A stretch of DNA of 7,566 nucleotides from assembly GCA_964530225.1 (NCBI GenBank), contig CAZHBA010000030.1, positions 1 through 7,566 of the forward strand, written 5' to 3'. A program made the translations under genes and the position numbers. Below are positions 1 through 5,616 of the stretch, piece after piece. The first letter of the stretch is position 1; each line of letters begins with the position of its first letter. This DNA comes from CAZHBA01 sp964530225. GTDB taxonomy: Bacteria; Pseudomonadota; Alphaproteobacteria; UBA6615. Under the pieces are notes generated by a model, which saw nothing but the letters and a program-made list of their open reading frames with translations, did no database searches and was not told the DNA's origin.

Positions 1-277
1 CCGGTAGCAATATGCGCAGCGAATGTCTCATTGGCTTCGTGCACCGAGTTGCACCGGCGCCTGCTGCAAACCGGCGGTTTCCAGAACCAGTTTTTTGATC
101 ATCTTGTCGGCGAAACTAATGGTCTCGTCAACGCTAACGACAAAAGCGCCGGACCCGTTGACAGCAAGCACCTGCTCCAGGCCCACTTTCTCTGCGGCGA
201 ACGCACTCTCAGACATCAAAGCACAAGTTGCCAGCACTATGGCAATAATCAAAAAAATTGATGGCAAACCGTGGCAA
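1..277 (-). pseudogene. Remnant of a small secreted or periplasmic protein, apparently frameshifted twice
   Basis: I do not recognise the family. A 79-codon stretch (TTG at 267 to TGA at 28-30) begins with a clear signal peptide: a hydrophobic core (IFLIIAIVLATCAL) and an AFAA cleavage site near residues 23-26, followed by a soluble segment. Two signs point to a broken gene. First, the best Shine-Dalgarno (GGGAGGTG on the minus strand, about 283-290) is too far from TTG 267 but ideally placed for a TTG at 275-277; that start reads LPRFAIN, with an n-region arginine, and reaches the signal peptide only by a shift in the A7 run at 251-257. Second, the frame hits TGA at 28-30, while a neighbouring frame stays open to the window edge and reads protein-like (HEANETFAAHIAT). 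It could instead be an intact short secreted protein. The signal peptide is seen; the frameshifts are inference, and the left end lies outside the window. Confidence 0.45.
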
Positions 278-329
278 AAGGCACCTCCCTGAGATCCGGA
301 TTAGACAGTTTACATCGCCAAAGGCCCGG

Positions 330-358
330 TAACCCAGCGCTATCATGCAACAGGGTTA
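330..358. repeat. Short inverted repeat upstream of the kynU remnant
   Basis: TAACCC (330-335) and GGGTTA (353-358) form a perfect 6-bp inverted repeat with a 17-base spacer, about 52 bases before the kynU ATG. It might be an old operator or a chance match. The rest of the 278-410 gap shows no gene and no convincing -35/-10 pair. Confidence 0.2.
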
Positions 359-410
359 ATGAGATCATCAGGCAAGCAAGAGAATCGGTTGTGGTGTGCC
401 GGTCTCGGCT

Positions 411-746
411 ATGATCACCGACGCCGACATTCCTGCCCTCGCCACCGCCGACCCGTTGGCCGCCTTCCGCGATACCTTCGGCGTGCCCGGCGGGGTTACT
501 TATCTCTGTGGAAATTCCTTGGGTCCGCAGCCGCGGGGTGCCGGCGAACGGCTGGCCCACGTCACAGCCGACCAGTGGGGCGTCCACCTGATCCGCGGCT
601 GGACCAAGGACGACTGGATTGGCCAGCCACAGCGCGTCGGCAACAAAGTGGCGCGCCTGATCGGCGCCACGCTGGGAGAGGTCGCCGTCACCGATTCCAC
701 GTCGGTGAACTTGTTCAAGCTGTTAGCGGCAGCGTGCACGCGGCCT
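411..746 (+). pseudogene. kynU: Kynureninase, N-terminal fragment (3' part deleted)
   Basis: Intact kynureninase is a cytosolic PLP enzyme that cleaves L-kynurenine to anthranilate and alanine. About 112 codons remain, recognisable by the family's N-terminal features in order: DPLAAFRDTFGVP, the YLCGNSLGPQP motif (usually YLDGNSLG), QWGVHLIRGW, and the VTDSTSVNLFKLLAAA block that contributes to the PLP phosphate site. The start is taken as ATG 411; an in-frame GTG at 396 is the alternative. Similarity stops at about 734-746 (AAACTRP). The PLP lysine region and the whole C-terminal two thirds of a usual ~400-420-residue enzyme are missing. The frame runs on without homology to 809. Immediately downstream, in another frame, lies the end of tryptophan 2,3-dioxygenase, so the fragment seems to be one side of an internal operon deletion. 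Family assignment is by remembered motifs; loss of function is a firm inference from the missing part. Confidence 0.88.
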
Positions 747-979
747 AGCACGCCATCTACGGCAATCTGTAAACCCACTGGGAGCTTTACGAGTTCGCCG
801 AGAAGCTGATCGACGTCGGGGACTGGTTCCAGCAGTGGCGCTTCCATCACATGAAGACGGTGGAGCGCGCCACCGGTTTCAAGCGCGGCACTGGCAGCAC
901 GGCTGGCGTCTCCTATCTGTACCATGCCCTCGATATTTATTTCTTCCCCGAGCTTTGGCAGGTGCGAACCACCCTATAG
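747..979 (+). pseudogene. kynA: Tryptophan 2,3-dioxygenase, C-terminal fragment (5' part deleted)
   Basis: Intact enzyme is a haem dioxygenase that opens the tryptophan indole ring to N-formylkynurenine, the first step of the kynurenine pathway. The last ~76 codons remain, in the frame ending at TAG 977-979: AIYGNL, then THWELYEFAEKLIDV, QQWRFHHMKTVERATGFKRG, TGSTAGVSYL and FFPELWQVRTTL. The second His of FHHM (848-850) matches the proximal haem ligand, and the Thr of RGTGS (890-892) matches the residue that binds the substrate carboxylate; the usual GTGG is GTGS here. A TAG at 746-748 marks the junction with the kynU fragment, and a TAA at 770-772 interrupts the remnant. The N-terminal ~200 residues, including most of the haem pocket, are gone, so it cannot be active. 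There is no start codon or ribosome site of its own. Confidence 0.88.
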
Positions 980-1051
980 ATAGTGTAGTGACCTTCAGAC
1001 CGCGTTCTAATTCGCCGTAACTTTTGCCAAACCCACCCACGGAAGTGGCCC

Positions 1052-1813
1052 TTGGAACTTCTGCCAACCAACATTTCCGTATTGTCCGGGCTCGTGCTCG
1101 TTGCCGTCGCGTTTTTGGGCTCGGCGATCACCGCTGGGTTAGGTATCGGTGGCGGACTCACCGTTATCACCGTGCTCGCCTCACTCGCCCCGGCTATCGC
1201 GATTATTCCCATACACGGTGTCGTGCAACTGGGTTCGAATGTGGGCCGTGTCGCGGTACAGCGCGCCCATATCGACTGGTCGATCGTTGGCTATTTTATT
1301 CTCGGCAGCTTGGTCGGCGCGACGGTTGGCGGCTCTGTCGTCGTACAACTACCCGAGCACGTCCTCAAGGCCTTAATCGCACTGTTCATTATCTATGCCA
1401 TTTGGGGGCCGATGCGCTTCGGCGTGTCGCGGGGTGGCCCGGCTAAGATGGCTACTTCCGGGGCCGTGTCCACATTCCTGACCATGTTTATCGGCGCCAC
1501 AGGCCCCTTCGTTATCTCCATACTGGCGCCACACCTACCCGAACGCCGCGCCCTGATTGGTACCCATGCGGGGTGCATGACCATACAGCACTCGCTTAAA
1601 ATTTTAGTGTTCGGACTGCTCGGCTTCGCGTTCAGCCCTTGGATCCCCCTGCTCGCAGCGATGATCACTGCCGGATTTCTCGGCACCCTGTTGGGATCGC
1701 GGATACTTCACTGGGCCCCCGAAGCGCTGTTTCGGAAGGCGCTCAAAATAATTTTGACCGCGCTGGCGGCCAATCTGCTACTCAGCGCCGCCGGCGTCTA
1801 CGCATATATCTAA
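1052..1813 (+). CDS. TauE/SafE family (TSUP) membrane exporter
   Basis: A 253-residue polytopic inner-membrane protein of the TauE/SafE (formerly DUF81) family, whose studied members export or take up sulfite, sulfoacetate or other small organosulfur and organic anions; the substrate cannot be read from sequence. About eight hydrophobic segments form the family's two repeats. Repeat 1 shows GLGIGGG (residues 29-35) and IPIHGVVQLGSNVGR (52-66). Repeat 2 shows FIGATGP (146-152), THAGCMTIQHSLK (171-183) and GTLLGSRIL (211-219). The length is normal and the frame is unbroken. The start is a TTG, chosen because GGAAG at 1041-1045 sits six bases upstream and no in-frame ATG or GTG was seen between there and the hydrophobic N-terminus. 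It follows the kynU/kynA remnant by 72 bases in the same direction, so it may once have been the last gene of that operon. Its stop overlaps that of the convergent hydrolase gene. Confidence 0.9.
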   Translation: MELLPTNISVLSGLVLVAVAFLGSAITAGLGIGGGLTVITVLASLAPAIAIIPIHGVVQLGSNVGRVAVQRAHIDWSIVGYFILGSLVGATVGGSVVVQLPEHVLKALIALFIIYAIWGPMRFGVSRGGPAKMATSGAVSTFLTMFIGATGPFVISILAPHLPERRALIGTHAGCMTIQHSLKILVFGLLGFAFSPWIPLLAAMITAGFLGTLLGSRILHWAPEALFRKALKIILTALAANLLLSAAGVYAYI

Positions 1814-2763
1814 TTAGTAGCGGCAGCAAAAACAGTCCGCAGCCGTTCGCAGGCCAGGCGTTGCGCCGCCTTGCCCTCATCCAGAAACGGCGCGAAGGAA
1901 AAGAAGCCGTGGATCATGCCGGGCCAGTCGATATGTTCGACCGGTGTACCTGCTACCGCCATCGCCTCGGCAAACGCCACGCCCTCGTCGTGCAGCACGT
2001 CACACTCCGCCGTTATTACCAGTGCCGGCGGCAGGCCCGACAGGTCGGGCGCCTTGAGCGGCGAAGCGCGCCAGTCATCAATATCTTCGGGATCGCGAAG
2101 ATAGTGCCCCTGGAACCACAGCATGCCCGCCTCGGTCACCGGCCCGTGGCCCACTGCATATGTCTTGTACGAGGCCGATTTGCAGGTGTAGTCGGCGACC
2201 GGGTAGACCAGATGCTGGGTGACCAGCGCCGGGCCACCGGCGTCGCGCGCCATCAATGCCACGACGGCGGCGATGTTGGCGCCGGCGCTATCGCCGCCAA
2301 TTGCGACTGCATTCGGGTCCGCACCAATCGAGGCGGCGTTGGACGCGAGCCATTGGGTAGCGGCGAACGCGTCGACGATGGCGGCGGGAAACTTGTGCTC
2401 CGGCGCCAGCCGGTAATCGACTGAGGCAACCATACATTCCGCTCCCGCGCACATTACGCGGGCGACCTCGTCGTGACTGGCAAGGCTGCCGATCACGTGG
2501 CCACCGCCGTGGAAAAACACCAGCAGCGGCAAACCGCCATCCAGCACGCCCTCGGGCCGGTACAGCCGCATGGTCATATCGTCGACGGGTCCGGGCACGA
2601 TGATCTCTTCGATCGTGCCGACCCGCGTGCGCTCGATATCGCGCGTTGCCGCCATGGTGTCGAACTGCACACGCGCTTCCGGCGGCGTCATTTCGACAAT
2701 CGGCTTCAGATTGGCCGCCGCCATTTTTTCCAACAGCGTGACGACTTGTGGATGCAAGGCCAT
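1810..2763 (-). CDS. HSL-family alpha/beta hydrolase (acyl esterase/lipase)
   Basis: A 317-residue cytosolic esterase of the hormone-sensitive-lipase group (family IV, Aes/LipN type), expected to cleave short-chain carboxylic esters; the natural substrate is unknown. Visible in order: an N-terminal cap helix region (1-55), the oxyanion motif HGGG (85-88) in LVFFHGGGHVIG, DYRLAPEHKFP (116-126), the nucleophile elbow GDSAG (157-161, Ser159), the acid Asp255 in CDVLHDEG, and His285 in MIHGFF. The triad is complete, so the enzyme should be active. The frame is open up to 2913, but ATG 2763 is chosen because AGGGGGAG lies just upstream and the protein there begins like the family (MALHPQVVTLLEKM). 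It is divergent from the AtzH-like gene across a 97-base gap and convergent with the TauE gene, sharing four bases at the stops. Confidence 0.92.
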   Translation of the reverse strand: MALHPQVVTLLEKMAAANLKPIVEMTPPEARVQFDTMAATRDIERTRVGTIEEIIVPGPVDDMTMRLYRPEGVLDGGLPLLVFFHGGGHVIGSLASHDEVARVMCAGAECMVASVDYRLAPEHKFPAAIVDAFAATQWLASNAASIGADPNAVAIGGDSAGANIAAVVALMARDAGGPALVTQHLVYPVADYTCKSASYKTYAVGHGPVTEAGMLWFQGHYLRDPEDIDDWRASPLKAPDLSGLPPALVITAECDVLHDEGVAFAEAMAVAGTPVEHIDWPGMIHGFFSFAPFLDEGKAAQRLACERLRTVFAAATN

Positions 2764-2860
2764 AATGGCGCTCCCCCTTATCGTCGGCCGGCCGGCTAAC
2801 CGCAGCCGCTGACAATGAGCCCAGTCGGGCAAGACAGCAGAAAAAGAAGGAACGCGCAAC
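2764..2860. promoter_or_regulatory. Divergent intergenic region with a 10-bp GC palindrome
   Basis: This 97-base stretch must carry the 5' signals for both the esterase (-) and the AtzH-like gene (+). It contains both ribosome sites: AGGGGGAG on the minus strand before 2763, and AGAAGGAA at 2845-2852 before the GTG at 2861. A perfect palindrome, GCCGGCCGGC, lies at 2787-2796 and could be an operator or simply GC-rich chance. I could not identify a good -35/-10 pair. Confidence 0.35.
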
Positions 2861-3244
2861 GTGGACAAAATCAACATTCCCGAAATCGTCGCTGAGGTTA
2901 CAGTAGCCCACAACCGCTACGACCAGGCTCTGGCAGACAACAACGTCAAGATCCTCAACGAGATGTTCTGGAACAGTCCGCACACCTTACGCTACGGCAT
3001 CACCGAGAACCTCTACGGCCACGATCAGATCTCCGGCTTTCGCCAGGCCCGCGCGCAAGACAATTTCGCCCGCGAGGTACTGAAGGTGACGTTCACCACC
3101 TATGGCCGCAACTTCGCCACTACCAATATAGAGTTCACCCGGGGCTCCAGTGACCGCATCGGCCGCCAGAGCCAAACTTGGCTGCGCACCGACGATGGCT
3201 GGCGCATTGTCGCCGCCCATGTGAGCTTCATGGCGTTAGCCTGA
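2861..3244 (+). CDS. AtzH/HpxZ-like protein (DUF3225, NTF2/SnoaL fold)
   Basis: A 127-residue cytosolic protein resembling AtzH of cyanuric acid degradation and HpxZ of oxalurate/purine catabolism. These small cone-fold proteins are usually encoded beside amidases and are thought to help amide or urea-derivative breakdown; their exact activity is poorly defined. Family features seen: the N-terminal helix (AEVTVAHNRYDQALADNN, 11-28), LNEMFWNSPHTLRYGITENLYG (32-53), the FRQAR helix (60-64), TTYGRNFATTNIEF (79-92) and the C-terminal GRQSQTWLRTDDGWRIVAAHVS (101-122). Length is normal for the family. The GTG start is supported by AGAAGGAA eight bases upstream. No amidase gene lies in the window: its neighbour is a divergent esterase, so it is an orphan here or has a different partner. 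Family call is by motif memory; the function is not established. Confidence 0.85.
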   Translation: MDKINIPEIVAEVTVAHNRYDQALADNNVKILNEMFWNSPHTLRYGITENLYGHDQISGFRQARAQDNFAREVLKVTFTTYGRNFATTNIEFTRGSSDRIGRQSQTWLRTDDGWRIVAAHVSFMALA

Positions 3245-3581
3245 TGGCACCATCGGCAGGTTTGGCTGGCTGATGAATAGCTAAGATTGTTACACCGAGG
3301 TGCCGATGGCATTGCCAAGAGTTGAAAAATAATCCAGTAGCTCTTCCCCGATCGCAACCATGCTGAAGGCGGCAACAACGCGTACTCGGCGGCGACCGCC
3401 CCACTCTTTTCCTGCGTTATGCGGAAGAGAACGTCATGAGGGCAATGAAGAGCTCACATCAAGGACCTCTCAATTCTCCCCCCTAATATAAACATAGTAT
3501 AGGCAACCCGACTCGTCTTACCACATAAGCGATTGATTTTCTGGTATTTCTAGCCAAAGTTCCGGTTAAAATAATGCACGA
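3245..3581. other. 337-bp gap without a recognisable gene
   Basis: Nothing here can be called with confidence. It lies between the AtzH-like gene (+) and the end of the minus-strand operon, so terminators for both would be expected. Just after the AtzH-like stop, 3240-3260 can fold weakly (CCTG...CAGG with inner ATGG/CCAT), but it has a bulge, a tiny loop and no proper T-run. CCATCGGCA (3250-3258) and TGCCGATGG (3301-3309) form a 9-bp inverted repeat with a 42-base spacer. On the plus strand, 3341-3406 and, after a change of frame, 3406-3483 read somewhat like degraded coding sequence. From about 3480 to 3580 the base composition turns AT-rich compared with the rest of the window. Confidence 0.5.
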
Positions 3582-4472
3582 TCATCGCTGTCCAAGCCGA
3601 CGTACCAACCAGGCGGTGAGAAACGGAAAGTCGGCATCGCCCCAGCCGTCTTGCGCCGCCGCCTGGTACGACGGGCGCACGCTGGTGATCGACGGCACGT
3701 CGATGCCGGCGCTGGCAGCGTATTCAAGCATCAAATCCAAGTCTTTGAGCGCCCCAGTAATCTCGAACGCACTCGATGGCGGTGGGTCGTTGTCCAACGC
3801 CTCAAGAATGCCTGGTAAAAAGAGTTGCGCGACCCGAGCCGCGCCCGACGATTCGCCCAACAGATCAGCCGCAACCTCACGATCGACGCCCGCTTTCTCG
3901 GCGAACGACAGCGCCTCACCCAACGCCTGCCAGTAAACGATAACCGGCAGGTTAATCGCCAGTTTCATCGCCGTACCGCTGCCCACCGGGCCCACATGGT
4001 CGGTGCGCCGGCACAATTGGTCAAGGACTGGCCGCGCGCGCTCGACATCACCCGCCTCGCCACCGATCATACCGAGCAACTGGCCATTTAGCGCCGGCAT
4101 CACAGTGCCGCCCACCGGACATTCGACGAACGCTCCGCCGCTGGCCTGCACCTTGCCGGCTAGCTCCTGCGTGGTCTTCGGCAGCACGGTACTCATCTCG
4201 ATGAGCAGCGTATCGCCAAAATCAGCCGACAACAGCCCATCGTCGCCCTCATAGACGTCGCGCACCGCCGCATCGTCGATCAGCATGACTATCACGACAT
4301 CGCATCTGTCGAGGAGAGCGACCGGACTCGCCACCAACGCTGCGCCTTTGTCGGCCAGCGGCTGCGCGCGACTCGCCGTGCGGTTCCACACGGCCACCGT
4401 CTCGCCAACATCCATCAGCCGCACCGCCATGGCGGAGCCCATCTTGCCGGTGCCGCAGATTCCAATCGTCAT
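3582..4472 (-). CDS. 3-hydroxyisobutyrate-dehydrogenase-like NAD(P)-dependent oxidoreductase
   Basis: A 296-residue cytosolic enzyme of the beta-hydroxyacid dehydrogenase superfamily, expected to interconvert a 3-hydroxy acid and its oxo form with NAD or NADP. The N-terminal Rossmann domain starts at once with GTGKMG (7-12). The substrate-loop motif is ECPVGG (117-122) followed by NGQLLGMIGG, and the catalytic block GSGTAMKLAIN carries Lys170 and Asn174. The C-terminal part is the all-helical domain of the family. The canonical loop is DAPVSGG, so the usual substrate-binding serine is a glycine here, arguing against a plain 3-hydroxyisobutyrate enzyme. ATG 4472 is preferred to the adjacent GTG 4475 because ACGGAG lies seven bases before it. 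It is the last gene of the minus-strand operon, 22 bases after acoC, so it is probably co-transcribed with the dehydrogenase complex. The superfamily is certain; the substrate is unknown. No terminator is evident after it. Confidence 0.88.
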   Translation of the reverse strand: MTIGICGTGKMGSAMAVRLMDVGETVAVWNRTASRAQPLADKGAALVASPVALLDRCDVVIVMLIDDAAVRDVYEGDDGLLSADFGDTLLIEMSTVLPKTTQELAGKVQASGGAFVECPVGGTVMPALNGQLLGMIGGEAGDVERARPVLDQLCRRTDHVGPVGSGTAMKLAINLPVIVYWQALGEALSFAEKAGVDREVAADLLGESSGAARVAQLFLPGILEALDNDPPPSSAFEITGALKDLDLMLEYAASAGIDVPSITSVRPSYQAAAQDGWGDADFPFLTAWLVRRLGQR

Positions 4473-4494
4473 CACTGAACTCCGTTATGCGCCG

Positions 4495-5616
4495 CTAGTC
4501 CGCCATCACGACGAATGCATCGATGAGATTGTTGACCTTTGACGCCTGCTCCATCTGCACCAGATGCCCAGCGTTGTCGAGCACGTGAACCTCGGCACCA
4601 TCAGGCAGTACCGCGGTGTGCTGCAGCGGAATAATCGCGTCCTCCGCACCCCACAGGCAGAGAATCGGGACCGCGACATCTGCGATAAAGTCGCCATAGG
4701 AAATCGCCTGACCACCATCGTCGAACACAGTAGCGGCGATCGCGGTCAATGCCGCCGTTACCCCGTCAGTGCGTTTGTAGCGCAAAAGGTTCTCCACCAT
4801 GTCGCGACTCACCTGTTCCGGATCGTGCACCAGACGGGCAAGCACCTCTTTCACCGCCTTACGTCTATTGGCGGCGATAAACGTGGCGATGTAGTCGACG
4901 TCGATGTCACGGCTAAGGCCAGCGGGTGCCAGCAGCGACAGCGAAACAACGCGTTGCGGGTCCGAAAGCGCCAATTCCAGCGCCACCGCCCCGCCGAGCG
5001 AGTGGCCGGCGAGATGGGCACGTGCAATACCGAGGGTATCCAACAGACCTTGAATGATATCAGCCAATGCCGGCACGTCGCCGGCCCTAACATCCTTGCT
5101 GCTGGCGCCGTGACCTGGCAGGTCAAGGGCGATAACCGGGCGGGCCGCGGCCAACACCGCCTGATTGAATATCCAGGTGGATAGATCGCCACCGAAACCG
5201 TGGATCAGCACGAGCGGTGTCGCGTCGCTGCCACCCATGGCGAGGTAGTTGATGGACCGCCCGCCGATTACGACCTGTTCGGGCGTGGGCCCTTGAACTG
5301 CGGGAACCGCCGGCACGAAGTCGGCCTTGAACCGGGCGACGATAAAATCGATGTTAGCGTCCGCCACGCCCGCGTCGGCGATGACGCCGACTAGGCCGCC
5401 CACCGGAATCGTTGTGCCAACACCGGCCACCTGGCGCCGCAGTGTACCGCCCCGCGGTGCCTCAAACACATTGTTAAGCTTCTCAGTCTCGATCTCGACG
5501 ATTTCGTCGCCCGCCACGATTTCGGCACCCTCATCGACCAGCCACTCCACCACGGTACCTTCCTGCATGGACAGGCCCCACTTCGGCATGGTGAGCTTAT
5601 AAATACCTTCGCTCAT
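4495..5616 (-). CDS. acoC: AcoC-type E2: lipoyl domain fused to alpha/beta hydrolase
   Basis: A 373-residue E2-like subunit of an acetoin-dehydrogenase-type complex. Residues 1-82 form a biotinyl/lipoyl domain (MPKWGLSMQEG; IETEKLNNVFEAP), with Lys46 as the lipoylation site. A short Ala/Pro/Val linker (about 98-112) leads to an alpha/beta hydrolase domain (115-373): HGFGG (139-143), GHSLGG (204-209, Ser206), Asp326 in GAEDAIIP and His351 in NAGHLVQ, a complete Ser-Asp-His triad. The peripheral-subunit-binding domain and the CAT acyltransferase domain (HxxxDG) of ordinary E2 proteins are absent. This layout and length match AcoC proteins known from Cupriavidus and Pseudomonas, where the protein is annotated as dihydrolipoamide acetyltransferase; what the hydrolase triad does is less clear. 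The ATG overlaps the acoB stop as ATGA, which suggests translational coupling, and I see only a weak ribosome site of its own. The substrate could be another 2-oxo or acyloin compound. Confidence 0.9.
   Translation of the reverse strand: MSEGIYKLTMPKWGLSMQEGTVVEWLVDEGAEIVAGDEIVEIETEKLNNVFEAPRGGTLRRQVAGVGTTIPVGGLVGVIADAGVADANIDFIVARFKADFVPAVPAVQGPTPEQVVIGGRSINYLAMGGSDATPLVLIHGFGGDLSTWIFNQAVLAAARPVIALDLPGHGASSKDVRAGDVPALADIIQGLLDTLGIARAHLAGHSLGGAVALELALSDPQRVVSLSLLAPAGLSRDIDVDYIATFIAANRRKAVKEVLARLVHDPEQVSRDMVENLLRYKRTDGVTAALTAIAATVFDDGGQAISYGDFIADVAVPILCLWGAEDAIIPLQHTAVLPDGAEVHVLDNAGHLVQMEQASKVNNLIDAFVVMAD

Noticed and set aside
736..753. GCACGC direct repeat (736-741 and 748-753) as a deletion scar
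   Set aside because: Deletion between short repeats normally leaves one copy, and six bases in GC-rich DNA is easily chance.
396..809. 137-codon frame as an intact kynureninase-like or novel protein
   Set aside because: Only the first ~112 codons resemble KynU; the tail is KynA sequence read in the wrong frame, so it is a remnant.
2764..2913. N-terminal extension of the esterase to 2913
   Set aside because: It overlaps the start of the AtzH-like gene, does not resemble the family, and ATG 2763 has a strong ribosome site.
3240..3260. Rho-independent terminator after the AtzH-like gene
   Set aside because: The stem is interrupted by a bulge, the loop is too small, and only three T follow.
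3293..3436. Minus-strand 47-codon open stretch ending IGEELLDYFSTLGNAIGTSV
   Set aside because: No ribosome site, no recognised family, and the plus strand of the same bases reads equally protein-like.
4564..5184. 206-codon plus-strand open frame inside acoC
   Set aside because: Shadow of the minus-strand E2 gene, which has full motifs; the plus-strand product is rich in Arg/His/Gln and has no family features.
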